This document shows positions 1-10,557 of a stretch of DNA of 64,000 nt, one piece after another. Both the position numbers and the translations under genes were made by a program. The stretch is from Adineta steineri (Eukaryota; Rotifera; Eurotatoria; Adinetida; Adinetidae), in the NCBI GenBank assembly GCA_905250115.1, contig CAJNOI010000136.1, positions 62,001 through 126,000 of the forward strand. Reading direction: 5' to 3'. The notes under the pieces are model-generated. The model was given only the letters and a program-made list of their open reading frames with translations. It did not search any database and had not been told where the DNA came from. Numbering within the stretch: position 1 is the stretch's first letter; every line of letters begins with the position of its first letter.

Positions 1-1424
1 ACCAATGATCGAATTATATTTCCATTCAATAATACGATGATTATGAGTATCAGCAATCAAAAAACTATTATTATCATCGATACAAATCCCAACAGGATAA
101 GCAAGTTGATTTAATAGATCTCCGTATCCATTTCCTCCAGCAATAGTAATTCCATGTTGTTTCCATTTTTTATATTTTGGCTTGTTTTGCACTAACAGTA
201 AAGAAAAAAATAGAACCAATTTTCATAAAAAAATTTCATTTGATTTTTGCAAAAATTCGAGAAGAAAGCAATGTAAAGATTTTTGATTTATCTCAATTCA
301 AAACGTTCGTTTTATTTTGAAATAGAAATGTTGAATCATATATTCACATTTATATTGGCATCACTGTGTATTTTGCGATATTTCCTTCAGCTGTTTTTCG
401 ATTAGTTTTCTATCGGAATTTTGAAAATACTATACTCTAAGCGAACATCCTATTAGAAAGGTCTTGATCATGGTACACAGAACTAAAAAGATTCTCGGAC
501 TTTAGATACATATGATCTAATGTAATCACTGTAGTTCATGGATGGAATCCCCTTAAATACTTCGGAAATAGTCCATGCGATATCTTCTACAAGTGTCAGA
601 AACTAAATCATAAATCGATCGTCGATTTAATAAATTGCACATTGATAAACTTTCAGTGAACACTTTTTGAACAAAATATTGAAATTTCCTTCTTCATTTT
701 CTATTTATGAATTCTATTCTTTGAGATGTATGAAAGACTTTTGTAAATATATATTCTTACCTCTCAACTTTAAGTAAACAATGATAATAGAAACCCACTC
801 ATACAAAGATAAAAGGTCGTTTTGAACAAAAAGAAGTAAATCTTCTCTTTTTGAAATAGTTCTTCAAAGTTCTTCCTTGATAAAATCAAACTATCGATAT
901 ATCTCTCTGCAAAGTATGATTTAGAATTTATCTCTGTCAACAATTAAACGATAGAATTATAATCTGTATGAATATTCTTATAAAATATTCAAAAATAAAC
1001 TCAACACTCAACACATCGTGCAAATGTGTTAATAATTTACTAAAAAAAAAAAGTTTACCACTTTATTTTATTTCATTAATAATATACCTGTTGTCATCGG
1101 GTTGGCCACTGTTGTTGTAAATTTATGAGTTGTTGTTTTGGTTGTCAAAGTTGATAATTTTATCACGTTTGTTGTTTCTATTGTCATAGCTGATAGTTTT
1201 ATTTCGTTTGTTTTTTTTGTTTTAATAATTACGATTGGAATAGTTACGACCAAAATAACAGTGATAATACCAATAATGATCCATAATAATTTCTTTTTTT
1301 TTAAACATTTGATTCTATAATAAACAATGCTTTTAATTATAAATTTCAACAATTCATAAAACACATACAACAATGTTGATCGATCAGCTGATGTTTGTTG
1401 AGAATTCGACGTAACTGGTTTAGA
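1..1424 (-). CDS. NHL-repeat type II membrane protein, partial (5' part; runs off left edge)
   Basis: Two exons are readable on the minus strand. Exon 1424..1088 encodes a short Gln/Ser-rich cytoplasmic stretch, a basic KKKK segment, one membrane helix (LLWIIIGIITVILVV) and a Thr-rich stalk. Its GT donor follows ACAACAG. Exon 191..1, after a TTAG acceptor, continues in phase and encodes an NHL unit: AGGNGYGDLLNQLAYPVGICIDDNN, with the N-rich turn ADTHNHRI that marks NHL beta-propellers. The likely product is a single-pass membrane protein with an extracellular NHL propeller, a family common in bdelloids; the ligand is unknown. The intron of about 900 nt is long for this genome, so a small exon inside it may be missed. 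No ATG lies in frame in the membrane exon, and an acceptor-like TTTTAG precedes it, so the start codon must be in an upstream exon that I could not place. Confidence 0.62.
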
Positions 1425-2802
1425 CTAAAATAATTTATTAAAATCAAAGTTATTTTATCTAATTTAAATATAATATATTACATCACAAACTCCTATTCTA
1501 TTTTGATTCATAATGAATATTTTATTAAAATCAATAATCTAAAATATCGAATAAAAACACATGATATCAAAATAAAATATATCTTCAAATATGAGAAGAA
1601 AATAATACTTGAGCAAATTTAAAACAATGAAATTTATTTTCGTCCATGAAGACTGAAAAATCTTTCTTTTTCCATTATTCACATAGCATTACATTATATG
1701 AATACTTACTTAAATCCAGTTGATCAAGAACAAGAGGTTGTTTTGCAGTGCTATTATCAAGTAACTGACTACAAAATTGTTAAAAAGACAGAAAACACTT
1801 AAATATACTGCTGTAATTTAATAATCATGAAAATAACAAAACATGAAGTATTTTTATTGAAACATTTGCAACATTAAAAATGATTAGTAAATAAGAACAA
1901 TAAATTTTACTTCCTTTTTTAGAGCTCATTTTTGAACTAAATCCTACCAGATGTCAATTATGATATGCTGAGAATAGAATAAATATTCATGATATTGAAA
2001 CTTTAGAGGAAGGATATGAAAGAAAAACATTGAAAACCGTCACTTATAGAAGAAAATGCAACGTTTTTTAACAGAAAAAAAACAGAATTTATTTGAATAA
2101 TATATTTTGTATAGAATTGAAAGAATAAATGTATCGATTAGAATATTTTTGGAGTTGAAATGAATGACGACCTATTATCATTCGTCAATATTTAGAACAA
2201 TATGCTGATGTATTAAAAAGTAATTAAATGTAAATTACATCTTTAAAAGCATCTACCAAGTATTTTTATATTTAGTATTTGTGCAATATCGTTTTCTAGT
2301 TATGATATTCTGGATTTTTTCCAAAGGTGATTTTTTTGTTGCTTTCGTGTAGATTTTGTTATACGTAAAATACTGTTTTATTCATTTAATTGTATTTCTT
2401 TGAATAAAAACATAAGAATTTTTATTCAGTTTCCTACTGATTATTTCTTTACTTTTAGTCGAAAGAATGTATCGTAACGAATGATAAAAGCTAATTTAAA
2501 CCTGTTTTTTTACTTCGGTCTATCAAAAAACAAACATGATTCTACACTATTTTTTTTCTTCGTCAACGTAAATAAAATACTTATTTTTCGCAAGTTACTT
2601 CGATGGTTAGCCAACCATCGCAATATTTCATTACTTGTTTTTTCGTTCGCCATGTGTTGTTTTTCATAAAAACATTATGCGCAGTTAAAGGAAAAATATT
2701 TCGGAAGATAGTAGATACCGATAACACGAATCAGTCTTGATAATTATTTCACTAGTAAATTTTACACAGTAACTCCAATTCAAACCATTCACGTAGCAAA
2801 CA
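1425..2802. other. Intergenic / upstream region
   Basis: AT-rich sequence with many poly-A and poly-T runs. It should contain the first exon of the NHL gene on the minus strand. One stretch near 1715-1772 has an acceptor-like and a GTAAGT-like boundary on the minus strand, but its phase brings in a stop codon, so it is not called. The last 100 bases before 2803 form the 5' leader of the ART-TPR gene. No other gene, RNA or repeat was recognised. Confidence 0.4.
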
Positions 2803-4584
2803 ATGGGTAAGAGACAATCAAAATCAAGTCTATCGGCAGTTCCAAATGGTGCAGAAGATCGTCCACCTGTCGATCTCCAACGCAAGAGAAATGTCCTTCT
2901 AATCTGGTTAGACAAGAATGTTGACGAGAACAACGACGATTGTCAAAATACAATCACAAAACTGCGACGTACTATGAATGACACCAATATATTTACAGAT
3001 GTTGATCAATGCTTTAAATTCATTCAAACTGTCGTCGATACTAAGGTATGCATGATAGTATCCGGATCACTTGGACAAAATATTATGCCTCGTGTACACA
3101 ATATGTCTCAAATTGATTCGATTTTTATTTTTTGTGACAATCAAAAACTTCATGAACAATGGGTTAAAGATTGGCCCAAAATAAGAGGTATCTTTACAGA
3201 TATTACACTCATCTGTGAAGCACTCAGGGAGGCTGCGCATCAATGTGAACAAAATGCCATTCCCATGAGTTTCATCGGATCAAATAAAAGGTTAGATCAA
3301 TTAGATCCTTCTTTTATGTACACACAAATCATCAAAGAAACTATATTAACCATTCAATTCAAACAAAAGCCCATGCAATATTATTTTGATTACTGTAACG
3401 ATATTTTTGAAGGTATTACAAAAGAAATTGAAGATATTAAACAATTAGAAGATGAATACCACAATAAAACACCTATTTGTTGGTACGCCTGTCAACTGTT
3501 CCTGTTTCCTATGCTCAATCGTGCATTACGAGTGATGGATGCTGATATCATCGCACGTATGAGTTTCTTTATTAGTGATCTTCATCGACAAATTGAACAA
3601 CTTCATCAAAAACAATATGCTGGTACAACTGCTACAGACACTTTCACCGTTTATCGTGGTCAAGGTTTATCTATGGAGGATTTTGAACAAATGATGAAAA
3701 TCAAAGGTGGTCTTATTTCATTCAATAGCTTCTTATCTACTAATAAAGATCGCAACATATCACATGATTTTGTTCAACGTGCTATAGCAAATCCAGATCA
3801 AGTGGGCGTCCTATTTATTATGAAAATTAATCCTGCTCACTCAACTACATCATTTGCTTCCATTGCTGGTATTAGTGACTTCGAAGGAGAAGAGGAAGTC
3901 TTATTTTCGATGCATAGCGTGTTTCGTATCCAGAATATTGAACAGATTGGTGAAAATAATCGTTTATATGAAGTCAACTTGGTACTGACTGCTGACTACG
4001 ATTCAGAGTTGAATAGACTTAATGATTACATTCGACAAGAGAGTTATCCAAACAGTGTAGAATGGTACAGATTGGGTTTAGTATTAAGTGAAATGGGTCA
4101 ATTTGACAAAGCTGAAGATATTTATCAAGATTTACTTCGTCCAATAAAAGAAGATAAAGATAAGACACCTTTATATTATCAACTTGGTTTGATCAAATAT
4201 AAGCAAGAAAAATACAAAGAAGCACTTACATTCTATGAAAAATCATTTGCTATCTATCAGAAATATCTCCCTCCCAATCATTCTGATTTGTCTCATTCTT
4301 ATCACAACATTGGTTTAGTGCATAGAAACATGGGCAATTATTCAAAAGCACTTTCATTACATGAAAAAGCCCTTAAAATTCGACAACAATCACTTCCTTC
4401 CAATCATCCTGATGTGGCTGCTTCCTGCAACAGCATTGGTTCGGTGTATGAGAGAATGGGTAATTACTCAAAAGCGCGTACATTTTATGAACAAGCTGTA
4501 CAAATTGCACAAAAAACATTACCTTCAAATCATCCGGACCTTCAAAAATGGAAAAATAACCTCGAGCGTATAAAGAATAGATAA
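2803..4584 (+). CDS. NAD+:arginine ADP-ribosyltransferase with N-terminal alpha/beta domain and C-terminal TPRs
   Basis: Single-exon gene, 593 residues. Residues about 27-175 form an alpha/beta domain (IWLD near 34, VSGSLGQ near 87, IFCDNQ near 108) that I do not recognise from a named family; it recurs in the gene at 62615-63109. Residues about 225-400 are an R-S-E class ART fold: VYRG with Arg285, the S-T-N version of the STS motif at Ser312, and the catalytic Glu-x-Glu at 363-365 within EGEEEVLF. All three signature elements are present, so an active NAD+-dependent mono-ADP-ribosyltransferase acting on arginine is expected. Residues about 412-590 are four TPRs, the last two of the 42-residue kinesin-light-chain type with the LPSNHPD linker, likely for partner binding. 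There is no signal peptide, so it is probably cytosolic. The start is the first ATG of the frame. AATAAA-like signals follow the stop near 4670 and 4773. Confidence 0.88.
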   Translation: MGKRQSKSSLSAVPNGAEDRPPVDLQRKRNVLLIWLDKNVDENNDDCQNTITKLRRTMNDTNIFTDVDQCFKFIQTVVDTKVCMIVSGSLGQNIMPRVHNMSQIDSIFIFCDNQKLHEQWVKDWPKIRGIFTDITLICEALREAAHQCEQNAIPMSFIGSNKRLDQLDPSFMYTQIIKETILTIQFKQKPMQYYFDYCNDIFEGITKEIEDIKQLEDEYHNKTPICWYACQLFLFPMLNRALRVMDADIIARMSFFISDLHRQIEQLHQKQYAGTTATDTFTVYRGQGLSMEDFEQMMKIKGGLISFNSFLSTNKDRNISHDFVQRAIANPDQVGVLFIMKINPAHSTTSFASIAGISDFEGEEEVLFSMHSVFRIQNIEQIGENNRLYEVNLVLTADYDSELNRLNDYIRQESYPNSVEWYRLGLVLSEMGQFDKAEDIYQDLLRPIKEDKDKTPLYYQLGLIKYKQEKYKEALTFYEKSFAIYQKYLPPNHSDLSHSYHNIGLVHRNMGNYSKALSLHEKALKIRQQSLPSNHPDVAASCNSIGSVYERMGNYSKARTFYEQAVQIAQKTLPSNHPDLQKWKNNLERIKNR

Positions 4585-4715
4585 TAAATTGTATTGCTAT
4601 GAATTTTGTTTGTAAGAAAGAGAAAAAAAACTGTATTTGTTCAGTACTATGAATTATTCTTTCTGTTTCAATAAAAAAAATTAATTCACACGTATTGAAT
4701 AGATAACCGAAAGAT

Positions 4716-4755
4716 AGGGTGTGGGTTAAGAGAAGAGACACCCACACCCACTCAC
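4716..4755. repeat. G/T-rich inverted tract, telomere-like
   Basis: GGGTGTGGGT, then a purine spacer, then CACCCACACCCACTCAC, about 130 bases after the ART-TPR stop. The arms are imperfect inverted copies built on TGTGGG/CCCACA, the unit reported for bdelloid telomeres. It is one of about a dozen similar tracts in this window. Confidence 0.7.
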
Positions 4756-5174
4756 AAGATTCACAATCGCTTAATAAAGATTCAAACATATTCGAATAAT
4801 CTTTTTTCATATATAAAAAAATCAATAAAAAACATTTCTTTTTTTTCTGTGCTTAATTTATTTTCAAACGTTATTCGCGTTGACTAGACTTATTAAAAAG
4901 TTGTGAGACATATATGCACCGACACATTTTCCAAGTCAGAGAATAGAATAATGAATAAAGCAGTCCTTTTTTAATTCACTTGCGTTAAAAGCAAATATGT
5001 CTTACAGGCCAAAAACAAATGAATCATTTTTCAAATTCAATTGCTATAGACTATCGATAGTCATGCATAATGAAAAATCATTCTTTTTCCAACAATGGGC
5101 ATCACGCACGAAAACAAATGATTCAGAGAAATATTTTGTACTAGTGCAAATTCTTCTCGTTTTAAGAGTGAAAT

Positions 5175-5287
5175 GTGTTAGTGTGGTTGTGGGTATCAGT
5201 GCGCGGAAGGTATTAAAGAAACTACTTTATTCAGCTCACATCCACATCTACCCATACTAACACCGAATCCGACACCCACACCTAGAA
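5175..5287. repeat. Degenerate G/T-rich inverted tract
   Basis: The left arm near 5178-5196 is GTTAGTGTGGTTGTGGG. The right arm near 5236-5283 is a run of CACATCCACATCTACCC followed by CACCCACACC. About 40 bases separate them. This is the same architecture as the tract at 4716-4755 but more diverged. No gene is supported between 4585 and 5516. Confidence 0.5.
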
Positions 5288-5516
5288 TAGACTCAAGCGG
5301 TTTTGTTGTTTGTAGATACAAGTGTCCGCTTTCAACAACTAACAGAAGGGAAAAAACCACACTTTCTGATTCACATCACTTTATTTTTTTCCAATTGGGA
5401 GAGACGCGCCAGCGGCAAATATTTAGTATATTTAACTTTGAATTCATCGTTGTTTTTTTCAGTCGAGCACTCGGTAAAGAAATCAAATCATATTAACATA
5501 GTAGCATACATAGGTG

Positions 5517-6206
5517 ATGGCAGCAAAAGTAAGCAACAATAGTTCTGGTGTATTTGCCATTGGTTCACAGTCCACGACGATTAATATTGGAACGCCAAAA
5601 AATACTACCCGAAGAGTTACTATTGGAAATACTCATGTTTCAAGATACAATCATGTCGTGACAAATACGAATTATCTCGTTCGAAACACAAATGAAAAGA
5701 AAAAATGGTTCATGCGTGGTGGACACTTTCTTTACCATCGTCCTATCTTAGCTATTGCACTGCTTATTTGCATCGCATCGATTCTGATGACTCTCCTTTT
5801 TAAGAAACCAATGGGAGCCATCGCGATTTTTATCTCAAGTATTTATATTGTCCTGTCAATATACAATATTATTATCTATTGGTTGAATCGCCCTCTTCTT
5901 CATCCTTTATTCACTATTCTAGTGTTGAATCGTGTTCTTCAATTGAACAATGAGTTCTATGAAGTTCCTCTTCAAGCCACAACACTTAATTCCATTCTGG
6001 CTGCTCTTGTTGCTGATGTTGAATCGTTTATAGCCACATTAAAGGTACAAAACATTCATCGAACTGAAGTAACAATTATGCTGTACGATGTGAAATATTT
6101 ACAGTTCACCAGTTTTCCAAAAATGAGTATCTTTTATTTATTGTTTTTTGCCGCGATTATGGGTGTAACGACTGCCTGCATTACAGGTGCTATTCATGCA
6201 GATTAA
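5517..6206 (+). CDS. Unrecognised multi-pass membrane protein
   Basis: 229 residues in one exon, starting at the ATG of ATGGCAGCAAAAG. Residues 1-60 are polar and rich in Ser, Thr and Asn. A basic KKK segment then leads into helix 1 (residues about 76-94, LAIALLICIASILMTLLF), helix 2 (about 99-120, AIAIFISSIYIVLSIYNIIIYWL) and a C-terminal helix (about 204-225, IFYLLFFAAIMGVTTACITGAI). The loop between helices 2 and 3 holds an amphipathic stretch and an alternating pattern that may be beta structure. I do not recognise the family. The membrane topology and an open frame of this length in AT-rich DNA support a real gene. A short intron beyond the ORF cannot be excluded. Confidence 0.6.
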   Translation: MAAKVSNNSSGVFAIGSQSTTINIGTPKNTTRRVTIGNTHVSRYNHVVTNTNYLVRNTNEKKKWFMRGGHFLYHRPILAIALLICIASILMTLLFKKPMGAIAIFISSIYIVLSIYNIIIYWLNRPLLHPLFTILVLNRVLQLNNEFYEVPLQATTLNSILAALVADVESFIATLKVQNIHRTEVTIMLYDVKYLQFTSFPKMSIFYLLFFAAIMGVTTACITGAIHAD

Positions 6207-7380
6207 TGAACTAAATATTGAATAATTTCCTATTACCATCAACAAAAATTATTTATGTAACTTTAGGCCTCGTAGCGATCCTTTTTTCCTTCTTTTTCTT
6301 TTAGAGTGTCCGTCTTTTCTACTTTTTATACGAATAAACTGCCAGAAACATTGAAAAAACTGCGTAGCAATACGTAGTTAGAGTCCGACACTGATGAAAA
6401 GTTCTCAGAGCTTTATAAAATGCTTAATCTACTTCAAATCCAATGATAAGGTACTTGATCCTCAACTGAATAGGGATAAAAATGCAAAAAAAAAGCTTTT
6501 TGCATTTCTGAAGTATAATTCTAAGATCTTTAACGAAAGAATATAATCAAAAGTAGCACTCGTCGAGTATATTCGATCAATGACGACTGATCTTGAATTA
6601 CTGACCATCCGACGGCGCTTATCAAACTTCGAGTTCATCTCTTTCATCATCTATTTTAAGGAGAGACATAATATATTCTATCATCACTTCGTGTCCGTAC
6701 TATATTTTTCTCAAAGAGCTTAGACTCCTGACTACTCGGTTTTACACATTACATCTAACGATATAAGCCATGCTTCCTGCCTTATCGTATCTAATCCGTT
6801 GTCTCCATCAAGCGTTTTGAAGTAAGGGATCGTTTGATAACTGTATATTCAATATCAATATCTTGTTTAGTATGCAAAATGACGTAACACGCAAACACTA
6901 AACCAATTAAGCCATATTTTGAGCAATATAAAACATCTCGAACGTGTTTTTCTCATGTATTGATACTATATAGCTCCTCCTCAGTTGTTGTCAAAGAAAG
7001 TAGAATTGAGTGCTTGACATTGAAGGGTGTGGGTGTGGGTGTGGGTGAGGGTGGGTGTGGATGTGGCTACCAGTGATATATCTTTCATCACCCACACCCT
7101 GGGTACGACCTGATAGCCTTTCCTCTTTCTTGTCCTCTTCTTCTCTTTTCTGCTTCATCTATTAATCTTTTATCGTGTTTGATCATCCACATCTGGTCTT
7201 GATAATGAAGGGATAGCCTTATAAACGTCGACTTTATTATTTTTATTGTAAAATATATTACATTAATTAAATAAATAAATATTATATTGAATATTTAAAT
7301 CATTTATTGATTTTTTAATTTATTTAAAAAAAAAATAAAAAAATAAATGATTAAGAAATCTAAAGCTGCTGTAATCTCAC
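6207..7380. other. Intergenic region between convergent genes
   Basis: Holds the 3' ends of the membrane protein gene (plus strand) and the GTPase-kinase gene (minus strand). The only structure recognised is the G/T-rich tract at 7024-7100. The last 160 bases before 7381 are almost pure A/T and probably contain the minus-strand polyadenylation region. Confidence 0.4.
7024..7100. repeat. Telomere-like G/T-rich inverted tract
   Basis: The left arm carries three tandem GGGTGT units followed by GGGTGAGGGTGGGTGTGG. The right arm, about 30 bases on, is CATCACCCACACCCTGGG. It is the clearest match to tandem TGTGGG in the window after the tract at 11130. Confidence 0.75.
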
Positions 7381-10300
7381 TTATATTTTTAAATGTTCAT
7401 GCTCTTCAAGAATATTTTGACATGTTGGCCGTTCATATGGGCTGTCTAACTGACAACGTGCACTGATTCCTACCCAGAATGTTACATATTTACCATTTGT
7501 ATCTACTCGAGAGTTGTCTATAGTTTGCTGAATGGTAGCTCCGAGAGAAAAGATATCTATTCTCGCTGTTGTAAATGTACTATCTATGCTGTTCGCACGA
7601 AGTTCCGGGGCCAAAAAACCATCTGTACCTTTAATAGATATTGGTACTCGATGAATGAATCCAAAATCAGCTATGACAAAGATCGGTGATCGTTCTTCTC
7701 GAAGTTGAACAAGAATATTTTCTGGTTTGATGTCACGGTGAATGAGATCATTTTTGTGTAAATATTCAAGACCAGTAGTGATCTGTTTAAAGATGTTGTC
7801 TATGAGTTTATCATTAATCTGTCCTTTCTCTGATGCATAGTCAATATACCTGGTAAGATCTGAGTCAAGACGTTGCATAAGAATGTCGTAGTGATCTTCG
7901 CGATCTGAACTTTTACGAACGCCATAATAATGAAGAATATTTTCATGCTTCAGCTCGGTAATATAACGCACTTCTTGCCACTTAAAACTACCAAGAGAAA
8001 GACGTTTAGCTGCAATATTTTCTCCACGTGTTCCGTCAGTGTCGCCAAGTTTACCAGCATATACTGGAAAATTACTTTTACCCAATACTGTTCCAAGATT
8101 GATTTCACAAGAGGGATATTCAAAGCGACTCGTTTGATCAAGGAGATTTAGATACAGTTGAACAATTGATAAGTTGTTCTTTTCAAGAAATCGACCAATA
8201 TGTCGTGCTGCATCAGTGTTTTTCTGTTCATTCATTTTCTCTATTTTTCTCTTCATTACGTCGCTCATAATGTTCAGACCATTAGAAAGCGTCTGATGAA
8301 CATGGTCAAATATATCTTTTTTAAGCCCCTCAATAATTGTTTTAACGCTCGATTCTATACTAGCTTTTGCTTGACCTGTGAACTTCCCGCGTTCGCGCAT
8401 GAGTGATATGCCATTCGCTAGAATCGGTCCTACCCCAAAAGTAATTCCACTACCAGCAACAGCAGTAGTAGTAGCAGTAGCAGTAGCAGTAGTAGCAGCA
8501 GTAGCAGCAGTAGCAGCAGCAGTAGCAGCAGTAGCAGCAGCAGCAGTAGCAGTAGTAGCAGCAGTAGTAGCAGCAGTTGTAACCCCAAAAAGTTGCCAAA
8601 AAATAGCCAATAAACTACCAGCATCAGCAGCAGCAGCAGTAGCAGCAGCATTAGCAGCAGTAGCCGTAGTAGCAGCAACAGTAGCAGCAGCAGTAGAGGC
8701 AGTAGTAGCAGCAGCAGCAGCGTACATAGCCGGGAAAATCCAGAAACCTGTAATAAGACCAGTAACAGCAATAGTAGCCGGAAGGACTATACCCAACCTT
8801 TTTAAATTCGCAGAGTTAGGAGCCCATTCAGAAATATTTGTGAGGAACGAAGCGGCATGATAAAGTTTAGCGGAACGAAGTAGACTATGGTCTTCCTTTC
8901 TGTACTGGCCGATAACAGCTTGATATGCATTGCTATACAATGTACGCTTTCCCAATGAGACGATGACAGCTGTTAACGCTGGATTTTCCCCCAACTTTCG
9001 ATATAATTCATTTACGCAGTTTGAAACGCCTTTCTGGATTTGTTCACGCTTCACCGATAACTCATTTTCGATTTCGTCAAGAAGTGCTCGTTGTATGTTC
9101 TCATCGTTATCACATTCTGTATTAGTAGAAAATTTACGTGAAACAGTTAAGTGTATTTGTGTAAAAGGTTCTTTTAACTCTTTCTCTATCTGAGCGTGCA
9201 GCTCGGCAAGATGAATAGTCAACATATTTGATAGTTTCTCATCTCGTTGGATACTTCGATCGATATCATCATAATCAAATAATTCATGAATAGTTTCTGT
9301 AAGATATTTCAGGCGATTAAGTGCAATATTGCGTACTGCAGGCCTAAAGAATAATGGTAATTTGTTAGTGAATTGCTTATAAGAATCAAGGAAATCTGTT
9401 AAATTGTGTTTCGGACTTGTGCATAACGGAATAAAAAACGGTGAGGATTTCCAGTCGTTACCGATTTCCAACTGAAATTTTTCGGTTATTTGATGGAATG
9501 TATTATCAAGAGCGTCCTCAACATTTTCCTTTGGATTCGTTGTTACTTGATCGATTTTTGTTACAACGAAACAAACTTGTGGTTGATATCCATGTTTATC
9601 CGTACAAGATCGAAAAAGATCGACAATTGTTTTGTGAACACCTTCTCCAAACGATTGTAAAATAAAAATAATATTGGTTTCTTTTAGAATATCTTCAATA
9701 ATTGAATTCAGGTATTCATTTTCATCGAAGCCTGGGATATCCCATAGCTCGATATATTCTAATTCTTTACGATTTAACTGAATAGTGACAATATCTTTGC
9801 ACAAATCGTCTTCACGAGCAGACCCTTCAAGGGCAACTAGCTTTTTAGTAATTTCTTTCAATTGTTCAGGATTGTCTATTCCGTACTCTTCTTTTACATT
9901 GCCATCAATCGATTCTAGTTTAACTGATAATTTTTCACCATATGTAATTTTGGTTAATCGAGCAGTTGTTGCACAGATCCCTACCGGACATACGTCCGAC
10001 TCCACAAGATAGTTGATGAAACTGCTTTTTCCTGATTTTAAACCACCAGCAACACAAAGAACAATCTTACGCCGTGGATTACGTATTGAATCGTATTGAG
10101 TACCCAAAACATTGATTACGCCATAGTGATTTCTCAATTTCTCAATTAATCTCAGTAACTCATTTTCACATCCAGATAATATGTCCAAATTATGTATGGC
10201 TTTAAATGCAAATGAGAGTGGTTTTTGAGTGAAGTCAAAATGGCAAACCATCTGCAATAACGTCATCTGAGATTGAACTTCTTCTGTGAGACAGCGTTGC

Positions 10301-10557
10301 GGAAGACGTTCCAATTGTGAATTTAACTCATTCCAAAACGCAACACGTTTCGTTTTATCTATCGATTTGAGTGAGTCGTAGCAATGTTTTATTAATGCAT
10401 CAAATCTACTTTTAATAATGATGACATTCCAACCGCTATCATCGTCATCAGTGTTATTGGTTTGCAATATCTTTCGAATGTCTTTCTCCAAACGATCGGC
10501 TTCATTGAATTGTACTCCCAGTAAGCAGGAAAGTTTTAGACTCGTCTCATCATCCAT
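7381..10557 (-). CDS. Dynamin-like GTPase fused to a C-terminal protein kinase domain
   Basis: Single-exon gene, 1058 residues. Residues about 163-400 are a dynamin/GBP-like GTPase: P-loop GGLKSGKS (171-178), a Thr-rich switch I near 197, D273-I-P-G276, and G4 motif TKID (333-336). Residues 410-580 are helical with a coiled-coil tendency, as in dynamin stalks. Residues about 588-612 are hydrophobic and run into an Ala/Thr repeat (613-700), so membrane insertion is plausible. Residues about 815-1055 are a Ser/Thr kinase: AAKRL with Lys851, a candidate C-helix Glu862, catalytic HRD (940-942) in HRDIKPEN, DFG (964-966) and APE (983-985). The GTDGFLAPE activation segment resembles IRE1-type kinases. 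Both enzymatic halves keep their key residues. The role is inferred: membrane-linked signalling or immune-type GTPase. It has no introns, unlike the conserved genes nearby. Confidence 0.85.
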   Translation of the reverse strand: MDDETSLKLSCLLGVQFNEADRLEKDIRKILQTNNTDDDDSGWNVIIIKSRFDALIKHCYDSLKSIDKTKRVAFWNELNSQLERLPQRCLTEEVQSQMTLLQMVCHFDFTQKPLSFAFKAIHNLDILSGCENELLRLIEKLRNHYGVINVLGTQYDSIRNPRRKIVLCVAGGLKSGKSSFINYLVESDVCPVGICATTARLTKITYGEKLSVKLESIDGNVKEEYGIDNPEQLKEITKKLVALEGSAREDDLCKDIVTIQLNRKELEYIELWDIPGFDENEYLNSIIEDILKETNIIFILQSFGEGVHKTIVDLFRSCTDKHGYQPQVCFVVTKIDQVTTNPKENVEDALDNTFHQITEKFQLEIGNDWKSSPFFIPLCTSPKHNLTDFLDSYKQFTNKLPLFFRPAVRNIALNRLKYLTETIHELFDYDDIDRSIQRDEKLSNMLTIHLAELHAQIEKELKEPFTQIHLTVSRKFSTNTECDNDENIQRALLDEIENELSVKREQIQKGVSNCVNELYRKLGENPALTAVIVSLGKRTLYSNAYQAVIGQYRKEDHSLLRSAKLYHAASFLTNISEWAPNSANLKRLGIVLPATIAVTGLITGFWIFPAMYAAAAATTASTAAATVAATTATAANAAATAAAADAGSLLAIFWQLFGVTTAATTAATTATAAAATAATAAATAATAATTATATATTTAVAGSGITFGVGPILANGISLMRERGKFTGQAKASIESSVKTIIEGLKKDIFDHVHQTLSNGLNIMSDVMKRKIEKMNEQKNTDAARHIGRFLEKNNLSIVQLYLNLLDQTSRFEYPSCEINLGTVLGKSNFPVYAGKLGDTDGTRGENIAAKRLSLGSFKWQEVRYITELKHENILHYYGVRKSSDREDHYDILMQRLDSDLTRYIDYASEKGQINDKLIDNIFKQITTGLEYLHKNDLIHRDIKPENILVQLREERSPIFVIADFGFIHRVPISIKGTDGFLAPELRANSIDSTFTTARIDIFSLGATIQQTIDNSRVDTNGKYVTFWVGISARCQLDSPYERPTCQNILEEHEHLKI
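8440..8725 (-). repeat. Trinucleotide (GCA/GTA) repeat coding for Ala/Thr
   Basis: Imperfect GCA/GTA triplets on the plus strand, read on the minus strand as GCT/ACT codons for Ala and Thr at about residues 613-700 of the GTPase-kinase. One non-repeat interruption encodes GSLLAIFWQLFGV, a hydrophobic plug. The repeat keeps frame throughout, which argues for selection on the protein. It also creates long false frames on the opposite strand (Val/Ala) and in other frames (poly-Leu). Confidence 0.85.

Noticed and set aside
8378-8860. A 160-residue Val/Ala open frame on the plus strand and a poly-Leu frame on the minus strand
   Set aside because: Both are shadows of the GCA/GTA repeat inside the GTPase-kinase gene, whose frame has intact motifs on both sides.
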